From IMG/VR virus record IMGVR_UViG_3300032296_004017, positions 1-23,159 of that record: a DNA stretch of 23,159 bases; one strand, 5' to 3'. Under the pieces are notes generated by a model. That model was not told the origin of the DNA. It made no database searches and saw only the letters and a program-made list of their open reading frames with translations. Origin of the DNA: a virus. The position numbers and the translations under genes were made by a program. Shown piece after piece: positions 14,074 through 21,235 of the stretch. Every line of letters begins with the position of its first letter. The stretch's first letter is position 1.

Positions 14074-16741
14074 ATTTATTTTTATTTAAATGTTTACGTA
14101 ATATTTCTTTTGTTTCATCTAACATATGTGGGTTTTCAGCCAAAAACATATTAATTGCCATTCCTTTTTCGGATTCAGCCAAGTTTTGGTTTTGTAATGT
14201 AGCTAAAAGATTATCAGGTGATCCTACTCTTAATAAACCAGCCGAAGTAACTAATAAATGTGCGTTACCAGGTTGTAATACTATAGAAGCAATAAATGTA
14301 TTGTTTTGGAGTTGAATAATATATATTTTGTTATTTCCTTGTTCAACTATTCGTCTAACTCGTCCTCTACCTCTTAATATATTGTTACGACGACCTGCTC
14401 CTCTGTCTCCATATATTCTATCTGTAACAGTTGCGTTTGCAAATCTGTATTTAACAGCAGGAGGTAATGCATTCCAGCTATTTATTAATCCAGCATCTGT
14501 CATTGCTGTTGTTGCAGCAGCTAATGCTTCTGCATTAGCGGGTGGTGCTGGGGCAGCTGTACCACCTGCTGGTCTTCCTCTTCTTCTAACACCAGGTTCT
14601 TGAGTTGCAGGAGCAGCAGCTGCAGCAGTTGGTCTTTCTCTTCTAGTAGGTTCAGCGGGTGGGGCTTCAACTCCTCTCATTCGAGCAGCTAAAGTTGGAG
14701 GAATATTAGCTTTAATAGCTTTATCTGTATTATTAGAAATTTTTAAGCTTTCTCTTGAATTAGCTTTATTTACTAAAAATATTTCTCCTTCCCATTCTAC
14801 TATTTGATATGTGTTATCTTCGGTTAATGGAGGATTACTTAATAAAAAACTTCGATTTCCCGTAGATCTATATTGTATAGTTTCTAGCAATTCAGTAGTA
14901 TTATATGCTATATTTTGAGATCTAAGGTAAGCCATCCAAGTTTGGTAATCACTTTTATCTGGAGTAAATGATGAAAGTGTAAATCTATTTCCTCCATCCC
15001 TATATACTGCCATGTTATTTAATGATGTTTTATTAGCAGAAGGAACTTTAAGGATAGTATTTTTTGTTTCGTTTACTAAAAATATCGCACCTGGGACACC
15101 ATCATCATCTCCGGGTTGTGCGATTGCTAATCTTCTATTATATGGAGTATTTTTTAAGATTGCTATAATACCAGGCATTGCGTCTGCAAGTATTGGATCT
15201 CTGCTACTCAAAATACTTATAACTTTATCCTGGAAGTTACTATTTTCAGTTTCGTTTTGTACAATATTTTGTACAGTATCATCGGCAAAAGGAATAGATG
15301 TAAATGCATCACCTTCTATTTTATAAGCAGTAAATGTATTTGAATCAACTAAAATTTGTCCTTCTTCTGTGTCCTTAATTATAATTGCTGAATTAGGGTC
15401 TGATTTGGCTTTAGCAATTATTCTTGATATGACTTGGCTAGGTAATAAATTTTCTTTAGCTAGACTTACTAAAGTAGTAAAAGGTAATTCATCTAAATTA
15501 GGATAATTTGCTAATAACTTAATTGTACGTTCATTAACCTTAATGTTTTCATACGTTCTATCAGGTGTAACAAGACGTATCTTTGGAATTTTAGAATCAA
15601 AATCTAATAAAACTATACCTTTATCATCTGGAGTAACATAAACTCTTTCGTTAGATACAGGTTTAATTAATCCTCTTTTAGTTGCAGCTCTTTTAGCTGA
15701 GAAGGCGTATTCAGGTTTAAATAATTCTCTTGTAGGTAGTGAAGTAAATCTTTTAGCATTTTCTATGATAGAATTTTGAAGATTAGGAGTAAAGGCATCA
15801 AATTCTTCAAATAAAGTATTTAAATTTACCATACCATAGTTTTTAGCTATCAATTCACCTATAGCAGGATATTTAGCTATATGTCTAGACAAGAATTTAC
15901 CATTGTCTATATCAGAAAAAAATCTTTGGCCTTTTTTAACTATAATATATTGTTCTTTAAATGAAGGAGGAGATACAGCCCAATCACTGAATGGCATAGA
16001 ATTCCTTCTATACACTTGAGAAAGTTTTTCACTTTTTGATATAGGGATATATTTAAAAACTCTTTGTAATCCTTGTAAAAACGGAAATAAATTTTCAACA
16101 GTAGACCAAGGTTCCCATCTATTCCATTCTGATCCTCTTCCACCCACATCATTGTTTGAACGGTCTGAAACTTTGTAGGTATTATCACTTCCAACAACTA
16201 TAACAATAAAGCTACTTCTATTAGAATTAGGTAAATTAGTATTTTTTACTAAATAAAATGTTGGAAATTTTCTGTTTTCATCATAACGATAAGTACCAAA
16301 TGATCCTCTAGTAATACACCATTGTTCACCTTTACCAAATTTTATACAGTTTTCTTCATTATGACCACTGTAAATTATAATACCATTTTCTTGGTATACA
16401 ATATCAGGATTTTCTTCAATTTGTTCATCCTCTTCTTTTTCTTCAGGTGAACCTTTATATTTAGATACTAGTACTATTAAATCAGTTAAAGAATATTTAG
16501 TTATATCCTTTTCAGTTACTTTATCACTATTTCTTAATCTTGAATCAAAATAATCAATCCAATCACTTATTTGTTTTTCAGTAGGTGGTTTTTTAGTAAC
16601 CGGGTCTACAATGTCAAAGTCTTCAGCTTCGTCTTTAAACTTAGTCATTAATTGTTGCTTAACCTTGGGAGCTAAAGCCTCAAGTAAATTGTTTTGCCAA
16701 TTATTAACTAAATGTTCTATTAATCTATGGATTGGTTTCAC
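14054..16741 (-). CDS. Large virion-type protein with AT-hook-like motif, 895 aa
   Basis: The largest gene in the window. I place the start at GTG 16741; an ATATTTATG element lies 23 bases upstream, and the N-terminal helix then ends NLLE at residues 18-21, matching the (L/I)-x-E pattern. Residues about 115-175 contain IIIYSGHNEENCIKFGKGEQ and WCITRG, a Gly-x-Gly...WC-x-T motif I recognise from other phage proteins of unknown role. Repeated beta-rich blocks fill about 190-690. An Ala/Pro-rich linker (about 690-745) contains RRRGRPAGG, an AT-hook-like DNA-binding core, and a second basic patch, RGRGRVRR, follows. The C-terminus is helical. No enzyme fold recognised. A packaged DNA-associated or ejected protein is a plausible role (inference). 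Confidence 0.78.
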   Translation of the reverse strand: MKPIHRLIEHLVNNWQNNLLEALAPKVKQQLMTKFKDEAEDFDIVDPVTKKPPTEKQISDWIDYFDSRLRNSDKVTEKDITKYSLTDLIVLVSKYKGSPEEKEEDEQIEENPDIVYQENGIIIYSGHNEENCIKFGKGEQWCITRGSFGTYRYDENRKFPTFYLVKNTNLPNSNRSSFIVIVVGSDNTYKVSDRSNNDVGGRGSEWNRWEPWSTVENLFPFLQGLQRVFKYIPISKSEKLSQVYRRNSMPFSDWAVSPPSFKEQYIIVKKGQRFFSDIDNGKFLSRHIAKYPAIGELIAKNYGMVNLNTLFEEFDAFTPNLQNSIIENAKRFTSLPTRELFKPEYAFSAKRAATKRGLIKPVSNERVYVTPDDKGIVLLDFDSKIPKIRLVTPDRTYENIKVNERTIKLLANYPNLDELPFTTLVSLAKENLLPSQVISRIIAKAKSDPNSAIIIKDTEEGQILVDSNTFTAYKIEGDAFTSIPFADDTVQNIVQNETENSNFQDKVISILSSRDPILADAMPGIIAILKNTPYNRRLAIAQPGDDDGVPGAIFLVNETKNTILKVPSANKTSLNNMAVYRDGGNRFTLSSFTPDKSDYQTWMAYLRSQNIAYNTTELLETIQYRSTGNRSFLLSNPPLTEDNTYQIVEWEGEIFLVNKANSRESLKISNNTDKAIKANIPPTLAARMRGVEAPPAEPTRRERPTAAAAAPATQEPGVRRRGRPAGGTAAPAPPANAEALAAATTAMTDAGLINSWNALPPAVKYRFANATVTDRIYGDRGAGRRNNILRGRGRVRRIVEQGNNKIYIIQLQNNTFIASIVLQPGNAHLLVTSAGLLRVGSPDNLLATLQNQNLAESEKGMAINMFLAENPHMLDETKEILRKHLNKNKYETQRS

Positions 16742-16764
16742 TAACTAGAAATTTAAATGTCTAA

Positions 16765-16773
16765 CATAAATAT
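16765..16773 (-). promoter_or_regulatory. Repeated upstream element ATATTTATG before the 895-residue gene
   Basis: Minus-strand copy 23 bases before the GTG at 16741 in a 49-base gap. It supports the GTG as the true start of this large gene. Confidence 0.42.
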
Positions 16774-16790
16774 TATAAATAAACCTTAAT

Positions 16791-17180
16791 TTATTTGGTT
16801 TTACCCCATTTTTTACCTTTACCTTTTGTTTTACATTGAGCAGGTGTAGGTCTACAAGCAGGGTATTTAGCACGTTTTTCTCCTTTCCTTCTACCACAAG
16901 GCTTACATTTACCATCTCTACAAGTATTACAATCTACCCAACCACCTTCTTTACCAGGTGCTCCTTTACGTTTGAACCAAGTACGAAGTGTTTCTTTTTT
17001 AGCTTCATTTAAATCTTCTTCTTTTAAATCTTTCCAGATTTCACCCTTACGGCATCTAACAATTGCCCCTGATTTGTAAGCAGAAGGTTTATCGTATTTG
17101 CGATCAGCGATACGTTTGCATCGGTCAGCTTTTTTCTTTTGCTCCTCAAGGAGTTGTTTTAGTAAGTGTGTAAGTTTCAT
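16791..17180 (-). CDS. Cys-rich basic protein, DUF5872-like, 129 aa
   Basis: The N-terminus contains LLEEQ (residues 10-14), an (L/I)-x-E site. A first basic segment has CKRIADRKYDKPSAYKSGAI and RCRKGEIWKDL. A second possible cut site, LNEA, lies at residues 57-60. The C-terminal half has KKETLRTWFKRKGAPG, GGWVDCNTCRDG and CKPCGRRKG, then two more Cys (109, 116): a likely zinc-binding knuckle (Cys84, Cys87, Cys92, Cys95). I recall this C-terminal block as the DUF5872 type, found in phages and large viruses, function unknown. Very high Lys/Arg content suggests nucleic-acid binding. Its stop is near a 49-base gap and its start is 1 base from the preceding stop. Confidence 0.75.
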   Translation of the reverse strand: MKLTHLLKQLLEEQKKKADRCKRIADRKYDKPSAYKSGAIVRCRKGEIWKDLKEEDLNEAKKETLRTWFKRKGAPGKEGGWVDCNTCRDGKCKPCGRRKGEKRAKYPACRPTPAQCKTKGKGKKWGKTK

Positions 17181-17181
17181 A

Positions 17182-17844
17182 TCACCAAAATCCTGAAAAT
17201 GTTGTTTTAAAGCCTAATAATTTTGCATAACGAGGCAACCTGCAACTCCAGTATGAAGCTTTAGTTCTATCTTTCTTTTGAGCACATTTGTGACGAGCAG
17301 CAAATGCTTTTCTAGCTTTAGGGTTATTCAATTTAGCAGACATACCTGCTTGACCAAATGATACTTTTTTAACTCCTCCACCAGGTTTTTTAACGTACAC
17401 ATAAAACTTTTTAGAACCACCACGTTTTGGTTTACCAATTGGGGGTTGTTTCTTTTCTTCTTCCAGTTCTGCTTCTGTTAATAGTTCCATCATTGGATAA
17501 TCAAGTGGAACAATTTTACCTTCATACATTCCAAAACGACCTAAGTCTGTGGTTTCAAATAACTTTTTATCATTTTCACCTAATGCTATAATATCTTTTT
17601 TCCACAATAAACGTGTTTCGTGAATTAATTCAATATGTGCTTTAGAACCTGGTCTGAAAATATTGTTGTGGATTTCAATTTTATTATCTAAATGATAACG
17701 AAGATTTTCTGAGATAGGCATCTCATACTGTTTAGATTCGTTTAATAAAGGTGCTTTATGACATTTATTACATCCACAGCCACAATCTTTTTTAGGTTGT
17801 TCTGTTAATGCTTTTTTAATTATTTCTACAAGGCGTTGTTTCAT
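17182..17844 (-). CDS. Phage structural-type protein with CGCGC motif and basic C-terminal domain, 220 aa
   Basis: The N-terminal helix ends ALTE (residues 12-15), an (L/I)-x-E site, followed at once by CGCGCNKC (Cys21, 23, 25, 28), a compact metal-binding-like cluster. A middle block (about 75-120) contains LFETTDLGRFGMYEGKIVPL. A second potential cleavage site, LLTEAE, is at residues 121-126. The C-terminal domain (about 144-210) has KFYVYVKKPGGGVKKVSFG and ARHKCAQKKDRTKASYWSC with Cys187 and Cys201, a small basic domain widespread in phage genomes but not characterised to my knowledge. Likely a virion protein, perhaps DNA-associated. The leader, AAAAAATAAACACT, has no Shine-Dalgarno. Confidence 0.75.
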   Translation of the reverse strand: MKQRLVEIIKKALTEQPKKDCGCGCNKCHKAPLLNESKQYEMPISENLRYHLDNKIEIHNNIFRPGSKAHIELIHETRLLWKKDIIALGENDKKLFETTDLGRFGMYEGKIVPLDYPMMELLTEAELEEEKKQPPIGKPKRGGSKKFYVYVKKPGGGVKKVSFGQAGMSAKLNNPKARKAFAARHKCAQKKDRTKASYWSCRLPRYAKLLGFKTTFSGFW

Positions 17845-17849
17845 AGTGT

Positions 17850-19052
17850 TTATTTTTTAACATAATCACACATTAAATGAGTTGGGTATAGTTTACCTAA
17901 TTTCTCCCTTATATTAAGTTTAAACTTATATAAAGCAGATTCAAAAGTTACATCAATACGTTTTCCTTTTCCTCCTATTCCACCATAGTAAACATTTACA
18001 CCTGATGTAATATTTGAAGCTTGATCAGTATATGATGAATCAATTTTATAAAACCCATAACCTTTATTTCCAGCTGTAACCATGTAGTATCCTTCACCTA
18101 TACCAGACTTAATTAAGTTTGACATTTTAGATATATCGTACTTATTTGTTGGTCCACTTAAAGAAGAAAAATCAGTATTTGGGTATTCATTAAATACTCT
18201 ACAAAATGTTTTATTATCAATTCCTAATGTTTCTAATAATGCTCTACCGTTTGAATTTTTAACCTCACCTGATTTTATTTCAGCAGCAGGAAATATTGTA
18301 GTAAGACCCGCGTTAAAAAATGTTTGAGTAGAACCAAATTTAGCTGATAGGTAGTATGTGTCTGATCCTTTATTTATAGTAATATCAGTTAAAGTAGCAG
18401 CGGCTGTTGTATTAGAGAATTTTACTACAGGGTTACCACCTTCAAATGTTAAGGGACGAGATTGGTTTTTACCACTTTCTTTTATTACTGTAAAATTATC
18501 TTGTTCTAATCCTAATTCTTTGGCTATTTCCATTATTAAATTAGGATATGTAAATTTATCTAAATTAGATTGATTAATATCTTCATCACGAAGTGTTTCT
18601 AAATCAGCATATAATTCATCTTCAAATCCAAAACCTTTAGATTTAACACCTCTTCCACCTCTTGAACCTTCACCCCAACTAATTATTAATCCGTTCCATT
18701 TTCCTCCATTTAGAGGGTCAAATTTTGTACTTAATTGATTTGATAAGTATTCAATAAATTTAGAGTCTCTTTGTAGTGATCTAGAAATTTTTACTAAGTT
18801 AGGTTTACTAGGATCTAATACAATTGGATCTTCTAAAGTTAATTTAGGATATGATTTAACAATTGAATATAACTGTTTTATTTTTGAATTTTCTATTTCA
18901 TCTTCTGATTTAGGGAAAACAGTAAATGCTTCATCTAACACATCACTTACTAAACTTTCAAGCAAAGAAATATCCTGTTCATTATTCATGTCAGGATATC
19001 CTTTAGGGAATTTATGAGATATTTTATTTAAAAACTGTTCGAATATGTTCAT
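17850..19052 (-). CDS. Hypothetical protein, 400 aa
   Basis: Not recognised with confidence. The N-terminal 60 residues are helical and acidic. A Gly-rich block, RGGRGVKSKGFGFEDELYAD (about residues 131-150), leads into a helix. Later blocks include DITINKGSDTYYLSAKFGS (about 222-240) and TFFNAGL. The spacing of Asp/Glu and a strand with Ser-Ala-Lys loosely recalls PD-(D/E)XK nuclease folds, where a G-x-x-FE helix and an (S/E)-x-K strand occur, but this is speculative. It has no membrane segment. The start overlaps the upstream stop by 4 bases (ATGA), so it is coupled to the helix-start gene at 19049-19387. The two may act as a pair. Confidence 0.72.
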   Translation of the reverse strand: MNIFEQFLNKISHKFPKGYPDMNNEQDISLLESLVSDVLDEAFTVFPKSEDEIENSKIKQLYSIVKSYPKLTLEDPIVLDPSKPNLVKISRSLQRDSKFIEYLSNQLSTKFDPLNGGKWNGLIISWGEGSRGGRGVKSKGFGFEDELYADLETLRDEDINQSNLDKFTYPNLIMEIAKELGLEQDNFTVIKESGKNQSRPLTFEGGNPVVKFSNTTAAATLTDITINKGSDTYYLSAKFGSTQTFFNAGLTTIFPAAEIKSGEVKNSNGRALLETLGIDNKTFCRVFNEYPNTDFSSLSGPTNKYDISKMSNLIKSGIGEGYYMVTAGNKGYGFYKIDSSYTDQASNITSGVNVYYGGIGGKGKRIDVTFESALYKFKLNIREKLGKLYPTHLMCDYVKK

Positions 19053-19387
19053 GACTTAGGGACATCAATAGTTGTAGTTTTAGCCGCTTTAATTTTATTT
19101 AAAAAAATATTTAATTCATTATTTTGGTCAGTAGCTAACATTTTTACAAAAATTTTACCTAAAGCTATATAATCTTTTAAACCTAAAGCTTGATCTTCTA
19201 TTGTTCCTTTAGGGTTTCTAAGTCTACCAATAGCTGTAGCAGCATCATTAGCTACATTATCTGGGACATCAAGAAATTTTTTAAAATCTGGGGCTGATAT
19301 ACTGACTTGTAATTTGTCTTTTTCAGCTTCTTGAAGTACTTTAGTAACTTCCTCTTTAATTATTTCTATTAATTGTGATTTTTTCAT
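19049..19387 (-). CDS. Small protein with targeting-like helix and LQE site, 112 aa
   Basis: The N-terminus is an amphipathic Lys/Glu/Ile helix ending KVLQE with Glu20, then Ala; it is almost the twin of the protein at 13819-14073. The remainder (about 92 residues) is compact and helical, with the conserved-looking FKKFLDVPDNVANDAATAIG, and a short Thr-rich end. No enzymatic motif. Cleavage after Glu20 would leave a small soluble internal protein (inference). It lies 2 bases after the preceding gene and is coupled by a 4-base overlap to the next. Confidence 0.75.
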   Translation of the reverse strand: MKKSQLIEIIKEEVTKVLQEAEKDKLQVSISAPDFKKFLDVPDNVANDAATAIGRLRNPKGTIEDQALGLKDYIALGKIFVKMLATDQNNELNIFLNKIKAAKTTTIDVPKS

Positions 19388-19389
19388 AG

Positions 19390-19920
19390 TTAAGCAGGTA
19401 AGGTTTCAGGTACTTCTTCTGTTGGTTCGGTAGGTGTTTCTGCTCCTGGTTCAGGTACAGTTTCATCAGCTGGTGTTTCTCCATCTGTTGGTACTGTGTC
19501 TAATCCTCCTTTATCAGGTTCAGCTTTACTACCATACATTAATATACGAGCAATAGATTCGGTTGCATTTTCTTCTTCATTTAAATTTAAAAGATAATAT
19601 TTTTTACCTTCTATTTTAGCTATCCATGAACGTTCAGTATAAATTAAATAAAAATACTGTTGGTTAGATAGAATAATTTTAAATGTTGTAGGACGTGGAG
19701 CTACCCAATGTATATCAGATATGAATAACTCATATTGATCTGTTAATAAATTAATTATAACTTGCTTTAACGTTGAGAATTTAGATAAAATAGGGAATGT
19801 TTCTTTATCAAAGTTTACATCATTAGGAGTAATACCTAATGTATTATCCTTAATTTTAGCTGCGTAAACACGTTTAGCTATAGTCTGAATTTTATCTATT
19901 AATTCTTGTTTAGTAGCCAT
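19390..19920 (-). CDS. Conserved phage virion-type protein with Pro/Glu/Thr-rich tail, 176 aa
   Basis: The first 20 residues form a helix but lack the (L/I)-x-E ending. The core (about residues 25-115) is alpha/beta with LLTDQYELFISDIHWVAPRP and FKIILSNQQYFYLIY, a block I associate with uncharacterised genes in environmental T4-like phages. The last 35 residues are Pro/Glu/Thr-rich (PTDGETPADETVPEPG...), likely disordered. No known enzyme fold or membrane segment. It is tightly packed in the small-gene run, with 1-2 base gaps on both sides. A structural role is inferred from context. Confidence 0.72.
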   Translation of the reverse strand: MATKQELIDKIQTIAKRVYAAKIKDNTLGITPNDVNFDKETFPILSKFSTLKQVIINLLTDQYELFISDIHWVAPRPTTFKIILSNQQYFYLIYTERSWIAKIEGKKYYLLNLNEEENATESIARILMYGSKAEPDKGGLDTVPTDGETPADETVPEPGAETPTEPTEEVPETLPA

Positions 19921-19921
19921 T

Positions 19922-20587
19922 TTATTTTTGTATAGTGTAATCTAATCTTTCGTCTGTTGGACCTTGTTTAGTATTCTGGTATGCTAAATATTGGGTAACT
20001 GAATTTAAATAGTCAGCTGCTTTAGTGATTTTGCTTTGTACCCATGCTTCTAGCTGAGTATCATCGTCTAAAGAACTCATTAATTCTTGAGCATTTTGCA
20101 TTAAGCGATACAGTTCAGATTTAGCCATTTCACCTTCATAATCAAGTTCTTCTTTAACTGATTTTTTAGAACGAAGTAGTTTAAAATCTTCACCACTTAT
20201 TTCACCATCCTCATTAGCATCAATTTTTTCTTGTCCCTTAGTTAATTGTTTCTTAATAATTTCTTTAAGACGATCTGTGTTTTTCATTTTAACTTGTTTT
20301 TTAGCAGTGTTTATTGCTCTACCACGTAACACATTTTCAGCATCACTTCCATACTTTTTAATAGCATTTTCAACAGTTCTAGGATTAGAAGTCATTGCTT
20401 GATAAATGTCTTCTGCTCTGTCTAGAATTGATTGAGTCAGCTTAGATGACTCTTCTTTAATAGTGCCTTTTTCAGCAGCATATAAAGCTCGCATGTGAGC
20501 TTTAGCTTTACCTACAGTAGAAGAACAGCCTTTTTTTTCACCTGTTTCTTTATTGTATATGCATTTGCCTTTTCTTTCGTATGGCAT
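19922..20587 (-). CDS. Phage protein with EF-hand-like loop and conserved helical C-terminus, 221 aa
   Basis: The N-terminus (residues 1-45) carries CIYNKETGEKKGC and KAKAHMRALYAAE, a short two-Cys motif found in many phage proteins. A helix similar to the targeting helices is internal (RLKEIIKKQL, about 106-115). Residues 123-134 read DANEDGEISGED, a canonical 12-residue Ca2+-binding EF-hand/dockerin loop (Asp123, Asn125, Asp127, Gly128, Ile130, Asp134), followed by FKLLRS. The C-terminal block (about 148-203) contains DYEGEMAKSELYRLMQNA and LEAWVQSKITKAADYLNSV, very common in marine phage structural genes. Role unknown, likely virion-associated. It starts 24 bases after a terminator stem and probably opens the long unit. 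Confidence 0.77.
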   Translation of the reverse strand: MPYERKGKCIYNKETGEKKGCSSTVGKAKAHMRALYAAEKGTIKEESSKLTQSILDRAEDIYQAMTSNPRTVENAIKKYGSDAENVLRGRAINTAKKQVKMKNTDRLKEIIKKQLTKGQEKIDANEDGEISGEDFKLLRSKKSVKEELDYEGEMAKSELYRLMQNAQELMSSLDDDTQLEAWVQSKITKAADYLNSVTQYLAYQNTKQGPTDERLDYTIQK

Positions 20588-20603
20588 TATTAATCAAATT
20601 TTA

Positions 20604-20633
20604 AATAAGAATAAGGGGGTCATCCCCCCTTAT
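20604..20633 (-). terminator. Strong terminator after the histone-like gene
   Basis: Minus-strand ATAAGGGGG / CCCCCTTAT forms a 9-bp stem with a 5-base loop, followed by TCTTATTT. It lies 17 bases after the histone-like gene's stop and 24 bases before the next start. Confidence 0.85.
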
Positions 20634-20649
20634 AACTTATTGCGGTTCA

Positions 20650-20823
20650 TTACTTTGCTTTGTCTTCTGCGACAGAAGCCTTACGGTATTCGGTCACTAA
20701 CTTTTTCAGATCACCAACCGCCTTACGGGCTCTACCATGAGCAGCCTTAGACGTTTTAGAGTGTTCATCAGAAAACTCGTTCCATAAACCTTGCATTTGT
20801 TCAAATAACTCTTGAGTAGTCAT
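20650..20823 (-). CDS. Histone H1/Hc1-like DNA-binding protein, 57 aa
   Basis: A short gene, easy to miss by length cut-offs. It encodes 57 residues: an acidic helical N-terminal half (LFEQMQGLWNEFSDEH), then KAAHGRARKAVGDLKKLV, a Lys/Arg/Ala-rich segment matching the core of small Hc1-type histone H1-like proteins common in Bacteroidota, where the form is GTRARKALQELKKLA. Such proteins bind DNA and help condense it. In a phage it could condense DNA in the head or act on host DNA. The gene has its own leader with a near-match of the repeated upstream element 23 bases before the ATG, and a strong terminator directly after, so it is well expressed or insulated. Confidence 0.82.
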   Translation of the reverse strand: MTTQELFEQMQGLWNEFSDEHSKTSKAAHGRARKAVGDLKKLVTEYRKASVAEDKAK

Positions 20824-20846
20824 AGATTTTATTGATTTTTGATTAA

Positions 20847-20855
20847 TATAAATTA
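20847..20855 (-). promoter_or_regulatory. Variant upstream element TAATTTATA before the histone-like gene
   Basis: Minus-strand TAATTTATA differs from ATATTTATA at its 5' end and lies 23 bases before the ATG at 20823, overlapping the stop of the upstream gene. Weaker member of the repeated set. Confidence 0.3.
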
Positions 20856-21212
20856 AGCATCATTTCCGTCAACCGGAATTTGGGTTTTAAGGAAAAATAA
20901 TGCTGTATTTCCAATTTGTCGAATTAGTTTGTTTTTATTTTCACCATCAGGCATTTCCCTAGCTGCATCTAATGCTTGCTGTAAAGCTTGTCCAACACGT
21001 TTTTCTGCATCGTTTCCACCACTCATATCCATGTTTGGTTCTGCAGGTGCGTCTGTTGGTTGTGTTTCGGCTGAGGGTTCTGCTGCTGGGACGTCAATAT
21101 CTAAATTGAGTTCTTCTTCTGGTTCTTCTTGATCTTTTTTAAGTTTCTTTTCAAATAATGAAATTTCTTCTTTAACCAGTTGATTTATTAGGATTCGTAA
21201 TTTATTGTCCAT
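20853..21212 (-). CDS. Short acidic/Pro-rich protein with targeting-like helix, 119 aa
   Basis: The N-terminal helix ends SLFEKK, giving an (L/I)-x-E site at Leu19-Glu21. An acidic Pro/Ala-rich linker follows (about residues 30-68: EEELNLDIDVPAAEPSAE..., PNMDMSGGND), then a helical block (about 69-119) with EKRVGQALQQALDAAREM and a hydrophobic end. No enzymatic signature. The gene lies directly before the histone-like gene, 29 bases apart, so the two are probably co-transcribed in part. An ATATTTATC element lies 14 bases before the ATG. Confidence 0.73.
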   Translation of the reverse strand: MDNKLRILINQLVKEEISLFEKKLKKDQEEPEEELNLDIDVPAAEPSAETQPTDAPAEPNMDMSGGNDAEKRVGQALQQALDAAREMPDGENKNKLIRQIGNTALFFLKTQIPVDGNDA

Positions 21213-21226
21213 TTATGGTAATTTAT

Positions 21227-21235
21227 GATAAATAT
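21227..21235 (-). promoter_or_regulatory. Repeated upstream element ATATTTATC before gene 20853-21212
   Basis: Minus-strand copy abutting the upstream gene's stop codon, 14 bases before the ATG at 21212, the shortest spacing of the set. Confidence 0.38.

Noticed and set aside
14328-14603. Plus-strand Ala/Pro-rich frame
   Set aside because: Antisense of the Ala/Pro linker and basic patches of the 895-residue protein.
15940-16197. Minus-strand 85-residue frame inside the 895-residue gene
   Set aside because: Out-of-frame shadow within a clearly coding region; no distinct start signal.
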